A stretch of 64,000 nt of DNA from Amycolatopsis tolypomycina. GTDB lineage: Bacteria; Actinomycetota; Actinomycetes; Mycobacteriales; Pseudonocardiaceae. The stretch lies in assembly GCF_900105945.1 (NCBI RefSeq), contig NZ_FNSO01000003.1, positions 682,001-746,000 of the forward strand, given 5' to 3'. Positions within the stretch are counted from its first letter, which is position 1; each line of letters starts with the position of its first letter. This document shows positions 8,464 through 17,140 of the stretch, piece after piece. Position numbers and translations under genes: made by a program. The notes under the pieces were generated by a model that was given only the letters and a program-made list of their open reading frames with translations, made no database searches and was not told the origin of the DNA.

Positions 8464-9508
8464 ATTCGCGGGCCGCGGCGAGGAACAGGTCGTTCTCCTC
8501 GCGGGTCCCGATGGTCACGCGGACGCCGTCGCCGGCGAACGGGCGCACCACCAGCTTGCGGTCCAGCGCGTGCTCGGCGAACGGGACGGCCTGGTCACCC
8601 AGCGGCAGCCAGACGAAGTTCGCCTGCGTTTCCGGCACCTGGTACCCCGCCGCCAGCAACGCTTCGCGCACCCGCCCGCGCTCGACGACGATGTCCTGGC
8701 AGCGGGCCAGCAGCTCGTCGGCCGCGTCGAGCGACGCCAGCGCGGCCACCTGGGCCAGCATGTTCACCGAGAAAGCCACGTACACCTGGCGAAGCGCGTC
8801 CGCGATCGGCTCGGGCGCCACGGCGTAACCCACGCGAAGACCCGCGAGGCCGTACGCCTTCGAGAACGTGCGCAGCACCATGACGTTGGACCGGCTGCGG
8901 GTGTACTCGACGCCGTCGGGCACCTCGGGGTCGGTGACGAACTCCTTGTACGCCTCGTCCAGCACGACCAGCACGTGCTCCGGGACGGCCTCGAGGAACC
9001 GCTCCAGCTCGGCGCGGCGCACCGCCGTCCCGGTGGGGTTGTTCGGGTTGCAGACGAAGACCACGCGCGTCCGGTCGGTGATCGCCGCGAGCATCGCGTC
9101 GAGGTCGAGCTCCTGGCCCTCGGTGATCGGGACCTTCACCGACACGGCGTTCGCGACCTGCGTGACGATCGGGTACGCCTCGAAGGAGCGCCAGCCGAAG
9201 ATGACCTCGTCGCCGGGCGAGCACACCGCCTGGATCGTCTGCTGGCACAGCGAAACCGAGCCGCAGCCGATCGCGACGCGCTCCACCGGCACGTCCAGCT
9301 CGCGCGCCAGCCGCTCGCGCAGCGCCTGCGAGCCGGTGTCCGGGTAGCGGTTGACCCCGGCCGCGGCGTCGGCGATCGCCTGCGCGACGCTCGGCAGGGC
9401 GCCGCCGGGCACCTCGTTGCTCGCCAGCTTGATCGCGCCTTCGATCGTCCGGCCGGGGACGTATTTCGGCAACGATTCGAGATCGGCACGCGGGGACACG
9501 GACGGCAT
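8444..9508 (-). CDS. Histidinol-phosphate/aromatic aminotransferase (HisC/Pat family)
   Basis: A 354-residue PLP-dependent fold-type I aminotransferase. The [13 protein letters not shown] motif carries the PLP lysine, and [12 protein letters not shown] with LDEAYKEF are the cofactor-binding blocks. The C-terminal FVWLPLG and [11 protein letters not shown] are HisC/Pat-like. It transaminates histidinol phosphate or aromatic 2-oxo acids. No other his genes are near, which favours the Pat-type aromatic aminotransferase, though motifs alone do not decide. GGAG lies 8 bp before the ATG at 9508. Confidence 0.85.
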   Translation of the reverse strand: MPSVSPRADLESLPKYVPGRTIEGAIKLASNEVPGGALPSVAQAIADAAAGVNRYPDTGSQALRERLARELDVPVERVAIGCGSVSLCQQTIQAVCSPGDEVIFGWRSFEAYPIVTQVANAVSVKVPITEGQELDLDAMLAAITDRTRVVFVCNPNNPTGTAVRRAELERFLEAVPEHVLVVLDEAYKEFVTDPEVPDGVEYTRSRSNVMVLRTFSKAYGLAGLRVGYAVAPEPIADALRQVYVAFSVNMLAQVAALASLDAADELLARCQDIVVERGRVREALLAAGYQVPETQANFVWLPLGDQAVPFAEHALDRKLVVRPFAGDGVRVTIGTREENDLFLAAAREFSSRTA

Positions 9509-9654
9509 CTTCGGCGCTCCTGGAAGTCGACGGGACGACCCGCTCACCGTATCTTTTCCGCCCGGCGCCCCGCGACTCCCTTCAAGCGGTAGCCGGAGCA
9601 GTGACCTGCGACACTGAGTGCCTTCCGTTCACCTCGAAGTGATTGGGTGACGCA

Positions 9655-10284
9655 ATGACGTCGACCAGCACCGTGGACTACCAGCGCACCGACGGCCGCA
9701 CCCTCCGCCTGACCTTTTCGGAACCCGAAGGCGCGCTACGCGGCGGCTTGGTGGTGCTGCACGAGGCCGACGGCGTCACCGACGGCGTGAAACTGCTGCT
9801 CGCCGGCCTGGCCACGGAAGGCTGGCTGACCGTCACCCCGCACCTGGAGAACGACGAGCTCACGCAGCAGGACCTGCTCGACGCGACCGACCTGACACTG
9901 GCCTGGCTGGTCGAGCGGGGTGTCCAGGCCGACCTGCTCGGCGTGATGGGCTTCGACCTCGGCGGCACCGCGGCGCTCGTCGTCGCGTCGCACCGCAGGC
10001 TGGGTGCCGCGGTCAGCGTCGGCGGGCAGCGGGCCGCCGAGCTGCCCGCGCTGGTCGAGATCGCCGGGCGGCTCACCAGCCCGTGGCTCGGCATGTACGG
10101 CGACGCCGGCGACGAGGCGGGCGGCGCCGACGTCGAGCGCCTGCGCGACGCCGCCGCGTCGGCCCGGGTCGCCACGAACGTCGTGCACTACCCGGGCGCG
10201 AACCACCGCTTCGACGCCGACCCGGGCGCGGCCGCGGAGGCCTGGCAGCGCACGCTCGACTGGTTCGACGCGCACCTCCGGTAG
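9655..10284 (+). CDS. Dienelactone-hydrolase-like alpha/beta hydrolase with Asp at the nucleophile position
   Basis: A 209-residue cytoplasmic alpha/beta hydrolase with the short DLH layout: GGLVVLHEADGV strand and loop, nucleophile elbow MGFDLGGTAALV, acid in GMYGDAGDEAGG and His in PGANHRFD. In DLH proteins the elbow is normally G-x-C-x-G-G; here Asp replaces Cys. The sequence thus keeps the fold and the other triad positions but changes the catalytic residue, so the substrate class may differ from dienelactones or the protein may be inactive. The ATG at 9655 starts at the conserved N terminus. Confidence 0.75.
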   Translation: MTSTSTVDYQRTDGRTLRLTFSEPEGALRGGLVVLHEADGVTDGVKLLLAGLATEGWLTVTPHLENDELTQQDLLDATDLTLAWLVERGVQADLLGVMGFDLGGTAALVVASHRRLGAAVSVGGQRAAELPALVEIAGRLTSPWLGMYGDAGDEAGGADVERLRDAAASARVATNVVHYPGANHRFDADPGAAAEAWQRTLDWFDAHLR

Positions 10285-10369
10285 GTGTGGGCGGTCACCA
10301 CCGCCAACCGCCTTTCCGTGTCGGTTGCGACCACGGTGACTTCCCGATCGGAAGGATTAGGCTCGGGGC

Positions 10370-12349
10370 GTGACGCACACCGCCGACGCCCCCGAAGTGC
10401 TCTGGCGCCCCGAGCCGGGCCACGTTGCCGACACCAAGATCGATGCCTTCCGCCGGTGGCTGCGCGCCGAGCGCGGCGTCGAGGTGGACGACTACCGCTC
10501 GCTGCACGAGTTCTCCGTCGAGCGCGGCCCGGACTTCTGGGCGGCGGTCGCGGACTTCCTCGGCGTCCGCTGGCACGACCAGCCCGGCGAAGTGCTCTCG
10601 GGCGAGATGCCCGACGCCGTCTGGTTCGAGGGCGGCACCCTGAACTACGCCGAGCACGCGCTCACCCCCGGCGTCGCGGGCGCGGCGAAGGCCGACGACG
10701 AGACGGCCGTGATCTTCCACCGCGAAGACGGCTTCGCGAGCCATCTGACGTACGGCCGGCTTCGCGCGCAGGTCGCCGCGGCCCGGGCCGCGTTCCTCGA
10801 ACTGGGCGTCGGCAAGGGCGACCGGGTCGTCGCGCTGGCGCCGAACTGCCCGCAGACGCTGGTCGCGTTCCTCGCCGCGGCGAGCATCGGGGCGATCTGG
10901 TCGTCGTGCTCGCCGGACTTCGGCGTCCGCGCGGTCGCGGACCGGTTCGTCCAGATCGAGCCGAAGGTGCTCTTCGCGGTCAACGCCTACGCGTACAACG
11001 GCCGCCAGTTCGACATCCGGACGACGATCGCCGACCTCCAGGCGCAGCTGCCGTCGCTCGCCGCGACCGTGCTCGTCGAGTACGTCGGCGAAGGCCGGAT
11101 GGACGGCACCCTCGACTGGGACGAACTGCTGGCGAAGCACGAAGGCGCGCCGCTGCTGTTCGAGCCGGTCGAGTTCGCGCACCCGCTGTGGGTGCTCTAT
11201 TCGTCGGGCACCACCGGCCTGCCCAAGGGCATCGTGCACGGCCACGGCGGCATCACGCTCGAACACCTCAAGGCCCTCGCCCTGCAGACCGACCTCGGGC
11301 CCGGCGACCGGTTCTTCTGGTTCAGCACCACCGGCTGGATGATGTGGAACTTCCTCATCTCCGGCCTGCTGGTCGGCACCACGATCGTGCTCTACGACGG
11401 CAGCCCGGGCTTCCCGGACCTCAACGCGCTGTGGCACCTGGCCGAGCAGCACCGCGTCACCTACTTCGGCACGTCGGCGCCGTTCATCCAGAGCTGCCTC
11501 AAGGCCGGGATCAAGCCCGCCGAGCGCTACGACCTCACCGGGTTGCGCGCGCTGGGCTCCACCGGCGCGCCGCTGAGCGTCGAGGGCTTCCGGTGGATCG
11601 TGAACGAGATCGGGAAGAACGTCCAGATCTGCTCGGTCTCCGGCGGCACCGACCTGTGCGCGGCGTTCGTCGCGTCCGCGCCGGACGTGCCGGTCTGGCT
11701 GGGGGAGCTGTCCTGCCCGGCGCTCGGGGCCGCGGTGAACGCCTTCGACGAGGCCGGCAACGCGGTCGTCGAGGAGGTCGGCGAGCTGGTCATCACGAAG
11801 CCGATGCCGTCGATGCCGGTGTTCTTCTGGAACGACCCCGACGGCTCGCGGCTGCGGGAGGCGTACTTCGAGATGTACCCCGGGCTGTGGCGCCACGGCG
11901 ACTGGATCCGCGTCACGAACCGCGGCTCGGCGGTGATCTACGGCCGCAGCGACTCGACGCTCAACCGCGGCGGCGTCCGGATGGGCACGGCGGAGTTCTA
12001 CCGGGTCGTCGAGGGCTACGACGAAATCGCGGACTCGCTGGTCGTGGACACGTCGGCGGCCGGGAACGAGGACGGCCAGCTGATTTGTTTCGTGGTGCTC
12101 GCCGGCGGTGTCGCGCTCGAAGACGTCGAACCGCGCCTGCGCAAGGAGCTTCGTAGCGCGCTGTCACCACGGCATGTACCCGATCGGTTCGTCGTGGTTT
12201 CCGAGATTCCTCGTACCTTGAACGGTAAGAAGTGTGAGGTACCGGTGAAGAAGATCCTCGCCGGTGTGGCTCCCGACCGGGCCGTCAGCCGCGACGCGCT
12301 GGCCAACCCGGCGGCGTTGGCGCCGTTCGTGGAGCTCGCCGGGGGGTAG
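10370..12349 (+). CDS. Acetoacetyl-CoA synthetase (acetoacetate-CoA ligase)
   Basis: A 659-residue ANL-superfamily ligase that activates acetoacetate with ATP and CoA. The N-terminal block matches the acetyl/acetoacetyl-CoA synthetase cap (DYRSLHEFSVERGPDFW, LNYAEHAL). The ATP-binding P-loop is YSSGTTGLPKGIVHGHGG. Later come STTGWMMWNFL, the hinge region YGRSDSTLNRGGVRMGTAEFY and the catalytic Lys in RTLNGKKCEVPVKK. The length and the SGGTDLCAAF block favour acetoacetate over acetate. The GTG start at 10370 follows GGGG. It would return ketone bodies to acetyl-CoA metabolism. Confidence 0.88.
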   Translation: MTHTADAPEVLWRPEPGHVADTKIDAFRRWLRAERGVEVDDYRSLHEFSVERGPDFWAAVADFLGVRWHDQPGEVLSGEMPDAVWFEGGTLNYAEHALTPGVAGAAKADDETAVIFHREDGFASHLTYGRLRAQVAAARAAFLELGVGKGDRVVALAPNCPQTLVAFLAAASIGAIWSSCSPDFGVRAVADRFVQIEPKVLFAVNAYAYNGRQFDIRTTIADLQAQLPSLAATVLVEYVGEGRMDGTLDWDELLAKHEGAPLLFEPVEFAHPLWVLYSSGTTGLPKGIVHGHGGITLEHLKALALQTDLGPGDRFFWFSTTGWMMWNFLISGLLVGTTIVLYDGSPGFPDLNALWHLAEQHRVTYFGTSAPFIQSCLKAGIKPAERYDLTGLRALGSTGAPLSVEGFRWIVNEIGKNVQICSVSGGTDLCAAFVASAPDVPVWLGELSCPALGAAVNAFDEAGNAVVEEVGELVITKPMPSMPVFFWNDPDGSRLREAYFEMYPGLWRHGDWIRVTNRGSAVIYGRSDSTLNRGGVRMGTAEFYRVVEGYDEIADSLVVDTSAAGNEDGQLICFVVLAGGVALEDVEPRLRKELRSALSPRHVPDRFVVVSEIPRTLNGKKCEVPVKKILAGVAPDRAVSRDALANPAALAPFVELAGG

Positions 12350-12386
12350 ACGGGGGAAGCATGATCATCCACGGTGGGTTGTACGG

Positions 12387-14102
12387 GTGGTGACGGGGAC
12401 ACGCACGCAGATCACCTGGAAGGTGGCCGGTGCCACCACCGTGGGGGTGATCACCTGGGTGACCCGCCTCGCCGGGCTGCTGACGCTGGGGTCGATCCTG
12501 ATCCCGGCCGGGCGGCGCAGCCTGCGCGGGCACCTGGCCGAATGGCTGGAGCTGCCGCAGGAGGCCACGGTCGCCGCCGCGACCGTGGCGCTGGTCATGG
12601 GCGTGCTGCTGGTGCTGCTGGCCGCGGGCCTGCGCCGCCGCAAGCGCCGGGCCTGGCAGCTGGCGGTGGGGGCGACGGTGCTGCTCACGGTGTCGCACCT
12701 CGGGCTCAAGCACGTCTTCGCCGCGGGCCTGGTGTCGGTGCTGCTGCTGGTGGGCCTGATCGCCAACCGGCGCTACTTCGTCGCGAAGCCGGACCCGGTG
12801 GTCGGGCGCTGGCGGGCGGTGCGCGTGTTCGCCCAGCTGGCGCTGGCCGGGTTCGTGATCAACGTCATCCTCCTGTCGGTGGTCCCGCGGGCGGCACTGG
12901 AGCCGCTGGGCTTCGGCGGCAGGCTCACGGAGTCCGCGCTCGCGCTGGTCGGGGTGAGCGGGCCTGCGGTGTTCCACCAGATGTGGCTGGAGGACCTGGT
13001 GGCCGCCGTCGGCCTGCTGTTCGGCCTGGCCGCGGTGCTGGTGTCGGCGTACTTCCTGCTGCGCTCGGCCGAACCGGCGCCGCGGCTGACCGACGAGGAG
13101 GTCGACCGCCTGCGCCGGCTGCTCGACGAACACGGCGACCGTGACTCGCTGGGGTACTTCGCGCTGCGGCGGGACAAGTTCGCGGTGTTCTCGAAGACGG
13201 GCAAGGCCGCCGTGACGTACCGCGTGATCGCCGGGGTCGCGCTCTGCTCGGCCGACCCGCTGGGCGACCACGAGGCCTGGCCCGGCGCGATCGAGGAGTA
13301 CCTGGAGGTCTGCCGCCGCGGCGGCTGGGTCCCGGCGGCGATGGGTGTCTCCGAGCTGGGCGCGACGGTCTGGGCCCGGTTCGGCCTGGAGGTGCTGGAG
13401 ATCGGCGACGAAGCCGTCGTCGACGCGGCCGGCTTCACCCTGGACGGCCGGATCATGCGCGGCGTCCGCCAGGCCGCGGCCCGCACGAAGCGCGCGGGCT
13501 ACAAGGTGCTGGTGCGCCGCACCGAGGACCTGCGCCCCGGCGAACTGGCCGAGCTGGAGGTCCTGGCGGCCACCTGGCGCGGCACGGACACCGAGCGCGG
13601 CTTCTCGATGGCGCTGGGCCGCATGGGCGACCCCCGGTCGGTCCTGGTGACGGCCGAGCAGGGCGGCCGCGTCCGCGGGGTGCTGCAGTTCGTGCCGTGG
13701 GGTGCGAAGGGCCTGTCGCTGGACGTGATGCGCCGCGACCGCACGGCCGACAACGGCGTCAACGAGCTGATGATCTCGGAGTTGCTGCTCGCGGCCCGCC
13801 GCCACGGCGTCGAGCGGGTGTCGTTGAACTTCGCGGCGTTCCGCGCCCTGATGGAACAGGGCCAGCGCATCGGCGCGGGACCGGTCGCCCGCATGTCGGC
13901 GAAGGTGCTGCACTTCTTCTCGCGCTGGATCCAGATCGAGACGCTGTACCGCTTCAACGCGAAGTTCCAGCCGCGCTGGGTGCCCAGGTACCTGGTGTAC
14001 CCGGGCGTGCGCGAACTCCCGCGCGTCGGCATCGCGACGTTCGAAGCCGAAGGACTCGGCGGCCGCTCTCCGCGCCTGCTCAGGCTGCTGCAGCGGGCAT
14101 AA
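12387..14102 (+). CDS. MprF/LysX-like membrane aminoacyl-phosphatidylglycerol synthase family protein (DUF2156)
   Basis: A protein of about 571 residues. Five to six hydrophobic helices occupy the first 240 residues. A cytosolic GNAT-like DUF2156 domain follows: DSLGYFALRRDKFAVFSKTGKAAVTYRV, ADPLGDHEAW, TERGFSMALGRMGDP and VERVSLNFAAFR. In MprF and the actinobacterial LysX-MprF fusion this domain moves an aminoacyl group from tRNA to phosphatidylglycerol, altering surface charge. No lysyl-tRNA synthetase domain is fused here, so it would use cellular aminoacyl-tRNA. The start is uncertain: GTG at 12387 or 12390, 7-10 bp after GGTGGG. Confidence 0.8.
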   Translation: MVTGTRTQITWKVAGATTVGVITWVTRLAGLLTLGSILIPAGRRSLRGHLAEWLELPQEATVAAATVALVMGVLLVLLAAGLRRRKRRAWQLAVGATVLLTVSHLGLKHVFAAGLVSVLLLVGLIANRRYFVAKPDPVVGRWRAVRVFAQLALAGFVINVILLSVVPRAALEPLGFGGRLTESALALVGVSGPAVFHQMWLEDLVAAVGLLFGLAAVLVSAYFLLRSAEPAPRLTDEEVDRLRRLLDEHGDRDSLGYFALRRDKFAVFSKTGKAAVTYRVIAGVALCSADPLGDHEAWPGAIEEYLEVCRRGGWVPAAMGVSELGATVWARFGLEVLEIGDEAVVDAAGFTLDGRIMRGVRQAAARTKRAGYKVLVRRTEDLRPGELAELEVLAATWRGTDTERGFSMALGRMGDPRSVLVTAEQGGRVRGVLQFVPWGAKGLSLDVMRRDRTADNGVNELMISELLLAARRHGVERVSLNFAAFRALMEQGQRIGAGPVARMSAKVLHFFSRWIQIETLYRFNAKFQPRWVPRYLVYPGVRELPRVGIATFEAEGLGGRSPRLLRLLQRA

Positions 14103-14167
14103 GGGGGGCCGCGTTCGGGGGTGATCGAGGGGTGTGTAACCTATCTGAGCAGTGGTCGTTGGGCCCA

Positions 14168-14257
14168 GGAGGCTTCGCCTAGTCTGGTCTATGGCGCCGC
14201 ACTGCTAATGCGGTTGGGGGTAACCCCCCCTCCCGGGTTCAAATCCCGGAGCCTCCG
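14168..14257 (+). tRNA. tRNA-Ser (anticodon GCT)
   Basis: A 90-nt class II tRNA. The acceptor arms GGAGGCT (14168-14174) and AGCCTCC (14250-14256) pair fully. The anticodon loop CTGCTAA gives GCT. A long variable arm (TTGGGGGTAACCCCCCC region) and the T-loop GGTTCAAATCC are present. CCA is not encoded. Confidence 0.95.
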
Positions 14258-14298
14258 CTGGTACCCGGTTCGCCGGGTGCTAGGTTACAACTGAACAC

Positions 14299-14372
14299 GC
14301 GCCCGTAGCTCAGCTGGATAGAGCATCTGACTACGGATCAGAAGGTCAGGGGTTCGAATCCCTTCGGGCGCA
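14299..14372 (+). tRNA. tRNA-Arg (anticodon ACG)
   Basis: A 74-nt tRNA. The acceptor arms GCGCCCG and CGGGCGC pair, the D arm is GCTCAGCTGGATAGAGC, the anticodon loop CTACGGA gives ACG, and the T arm contains GGTTCGAATCC. It lies 41 bp after tRNA-Ser. Confidence 0.95.
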
Positions 14373-14395
14373 CGTCTGGTTGAGACAGCAGTACG

Positions 14396-14431
14396 CAGGT
14401 CCGGTTCCTCTTTCGAGAGGCACCGGACCTG
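14396..14431. terminator. Hairpin after the tRNA pair
   Basis: The 9-bp arms CAGGTCCGG (14396-14404) and CCGGACCTG (14423-14431) enclose a second CCTC/GAGG stem. It follows tRNA-Arg by 24 bp and precedes the 3' end of the convergent CHAT gene, so it can end transcription from both sides. A short TTT follows the second arm. Confidence 0.65.
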
Positions 14432-14468
14432 TTTGCGTTGGACCGCATCCCCGCTGAAACAACAGCCG

Positions 14469-17069
14469 TCATTCGCCGCCGATGCTGACGAAGCCGGCTG
14501 CGGCGGCGAGGTCGGCCAGGCTTCGGTCCCGCATCTCCTGCTGGGCCTCGGCCAGCGCCACCGGTGCCGGCCGGCCGGCGGCGATTCCGCGGTGCAGGGC
14601 GATCATCAGCGGTGCGGTCTCCGCGTCCGGAATCGGCACCACCGAAGCGATCAGCTGGGCGGCGCTCCGGCCCATGAACGTCGTGCTCAGCCCCAGCAGC
14701 TCGTCACCGGTCCGCACCACCGAACGGCCGCCGTCGCAGCACGCGAGGATCACTGTGTGCGGTACCCGGGGGAGCCGTTCGAGGTCGTACGCGATCAGGG
14801 GGCCGTCGGCCAGCCGCAACGAGGAAAACAACGGGTTGTCGGTGACCAGGCTGCCGTGCGTCGCCAGGTGCGCCACCTCTGCGCCGGCCAGCGCGGCGAG
14901 GACCCCGTCGACCGTTGCGGTGCCGTCCACCATGGGCGCGCAGCCGTGGATGGCGGCCACCGCGAGCGCTTCGTCCCTGGCGCCGGGCAGGCCGGGGCCG
15001 GCCGCCACCACGACCGTCCTTCCAGGACGGACCGGCGCGCCGGACACAGCGCACCACAAGGTCGCCGACGGCGAGACTGTCACCGGACGGCCGAGACACG
15101 AGGGCAGCACCGACCACGGCATGCTGTGCAGGACACCGGTCGGCACGAGCACCAGCGGCCGGTCGCCCAGCTCGGGAAGTTGCCCGAGCAGCAGGTCGTC
15201 GAGCCGCCGGGCCGCGTCGGCGAGCAGCGCGGCTGCCGCCGGCTGGGCCGGCCCCTTCCTCGGCAGCCGGTGCAGCGCGAACAGCAGTCGTTCGATCAAG
15301 CCGTCGATCGGCGACACCGGCCCCAGTGGACGCCACCGCAGCCGTCGGTCGACCAGCGTGAGCGCGTGCATGATTCCGTCCCACTGCACGAACTCCACGA
15401 GTGACCGGTCGCCCAGGGCCGCACCGAGCTGGTGCGGCCGGACCGGCTCGACCGGCGGTCCGCCGGACTGGGGCGGGTGCAGCCGGCAGTGGTCCCGGAT
15501 CTGCCGCTCGAGGGTCAGCTGGCGGTGCGCCGGGCTCGGCCGGCCCAGGCTGATCTCCGCCGCCACGGACCGGAGCTGCGCGAGCAGCCCGGCCAGCACG
15601 GGATCCTCCGCGGGCAGCACCGGCCGGTGCAGCAGCCTGCTGGCCCGGCCCCGCTCGGCCCACTCCAGCACGCCGGCGGGCCGGCCGTCGCGGAGCGCGG
15701 TCCGCAGTCCCAGCTCGGTGAGCTCGACCCGGTGGGCCGCGGAGTGCACCCGCAGATCGGTCGCCCCCAACGCCGTCGCGTGCTCGTCGAGCACCCGCAG
15801 ACCCGCTCGTGCCGCCCCCGCGGCACCGCGCGGGTCGCCGTTCTCCTCGCGCAGCCTCGCCTCGGCGAACCAGCCGCGCGCCCGGATCGCCGCCGGGCCG
15901 CGGCTGCGGGCCAGGGCCGCCTGACGCAGCTGCTCGCCGCCCTGACCGCGCCGGCCGCGGAGGAACGACACCTGGGCGGCCACCACCCGCCCCTCGACTT
16001 CGGCCGCGGGCCAGCCGCTGCCGGCCAGGGTGCCGACCATGGTCGCCACGAGCGCGAGACTGATGCGCTCTCCCTGTCCCAAGGCGATTTTGGCGCGATA
16101 CCGGGCGAGCCGCGCCAGCGCCGTCCATTCCGCACGTTGCTGGCGGCTGAAGCCGCGCAGGGCGAGGTCGGCCTGCCGGAGCGAACGCTGCCAGTCGCCG
16201 TCCAGGAACGCGATCTGCGCCAGGAGCAGCCGCAGCTCCGGGATCTTGAGCCGGCGTTGTTCCTCCTGGCAGGCGCCGATGGCGCGTTCGGCGAACTCGC
16301 GTGCCTCCGAGGTCAGTCCCACCGACAACAGCAGCTCGCCGTGGTCCTGCAGCACCGCGGCGAGCTGGCCGCCGTGCTCGGCGATGGTCTGCTCGGCCCT
16401 GGCCAGGTGGTCCAGCGCGGCCGGCACGTGGCCACGCAGTGCGGCGACGAAACCGAGGTTCTGCTCGACGATCCCGACGGCCAGGCCGCGTCCCAGTGCG
16501 CTCGACACCTGCCCCGATTCGCGGAGATCACGGACCGCGGCCGCGAAGTCGTGCAGCCAGCCGTGCACGATCCCGCGATTGACCAGCGCGCGGGCGAGAC
16601 CGACCCGGTCATCGATCCGGCGCAGGTACGGCACCGCGCAGTCGAGGTCGGCCAGCGCCTCGTCGAGCCGGCCGATCTCCACCAGAATCGCGCCTCGTTG
16701 CGCCCGTATCCGCGGCAGCGCGTCACCCCGAACGCTGTTCAGGGCAATATCGATCTCGGCGAGAGCCGGTTTCGGCCTGCCCCGCAGAATCAACGCGTAG
16801 GCCAGCCTGATGCGCGCTTCGCTGACCAGTTCGTCCGAATCGGCGGCCAATCCGTGGTCGACGGCTTTGCGCAGATGCCGGATGGCTGTGTCCAGTTCAC
16901 CGCATTGGACGAGTGAATGGCCCCACGCTCGTTCGGCTATCGACGCTGCCGCGCTGTCGCCGTCCCGTTCGGCCCGGCGGACTGCCTCGGAAGCCGCGCT
17001 CACCGCGGTGCTCGGGTTCAGATCCGCCAGCCGCGCGGCATTCTCGGCGATATCGAGCACAACAGTCAC
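14469..17069 (-). CDS. TPR-CHAT protein (caspase-like protease with tetratricopeptide repeats)
   Basis: An 866-residue cytoplasmic protein with no signal peptide. About residues 1-560 are helical TPR-like repeats (for example GELDTAIRHLRKAVDHG, GRLDEALADLDCAVPYL, GHVPAALDHLARAEQTI). The C-terminal third is a CHAT domain: LVPTGVLHSMPWSVLP, then HLATHG with catalytic His738 and ILACCDGG with the probable catalytic Cys778. It ends in the family-typical block with DELLGLSTTFMGRSAAQLIASVVPIPD. CHAT proteases are caspase relatives that cut partner proteins after a signal, as in type III-E TPR-CHAT. Its start is 71 bp from the divergent S8 protease gene, and an ECF sigma factor and small protein follow that gene. 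I infer a multi-gene proteolytic signalling or conflict system. Confidence 0.88.
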   Translation of the reverse strand: MTVVLDIAENAARLADLNPSTAVSAASEAVRRAERDGDSAAASIAERAWGHSLVQCGELDTAIRHLRKAVDHGLAADSDELVSEARIRLAYALILRGRPKPALAEIDIALNSVRGDALPRIRAQRGAILVEIGRLDEALADLDCAVPYLRRIDDRVGLARALVNRGIVHGWLHDFAAAVRDLRESGQVSSALGRGLAVGIVEQNLGFVAALRGHVPAALDHLARAEQTIAEHGGQLAAVLQDHGELLLSVGLTSEAREFAERAIGACQEEQRRLKIPELRLLLAQIAFLDGDWQRSLRQADLALRGFSRQQRAEWTALARLARYRAKIALGQGERISLALVATMVGTLAGSGWPAAEVEGRVVAAQVSFLRGRRGQGGEQLRQAALARSRGPAAIRARGWFAEARLREENGDPRGAAGAARAGLRVLDEHATALGATDLRVHSAAHRVELTELGLRTALRDGRPAGVLEWAERGRASRLLHRPVLPAEDPVLAGLLAQLRSVAAEISLGRPSPAHRQLTLERQIRDHCRLHPPQSGGPPVEPVRPHQLGAALGDRSLVEFVQWDGIMHALTLVDRRLRWRPLGPVSPIDGLIERLLFALHRLPRKGPAQPAAAALLADAARRLDDLLLGQLPELGDRPLVLVPTGVLHSMPWSVLPSCLGRPVTVSPSATLWCAVSGAPVRPGRTVVVAAGPGLPGARDEALAVAAIHGCAPMVDGTATVDGVLAALAGAEVAHLATHGSLVTDNPLFSSLRLADGPLIAYDLERLPRVPHTVILACCDGGRSVVRTGDELLGLSTTFMGRSAAQLIASVVPIPDAETAPLMIALHRGIAAGRPAPVALAEAQQEMRDRSLADLAAAAGFVSIGGE

Positions 17070-17140
17070 GTATCAACCTCGCCGTCCGCGGCTCCAGAGA
17101 GGTGCAGTGGTGTGATTGTACCCAGGGAAAGGGGAGATCG
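17070..17140. promoter_or_regulatory. Divergent promoter region of CHAT and S8 protease genes
   Basis: Only 71 bp separate the two divergent starts, so both promoters must lie here or just inside the genes. It is somewhat AT-richer than the surroundings (GATTGTACCC near the + strand gene). GGAAAGGGGAG is the ribosome-binding site of the protease gene. No clear operator palindrome is visible. Confidence 0.5.
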
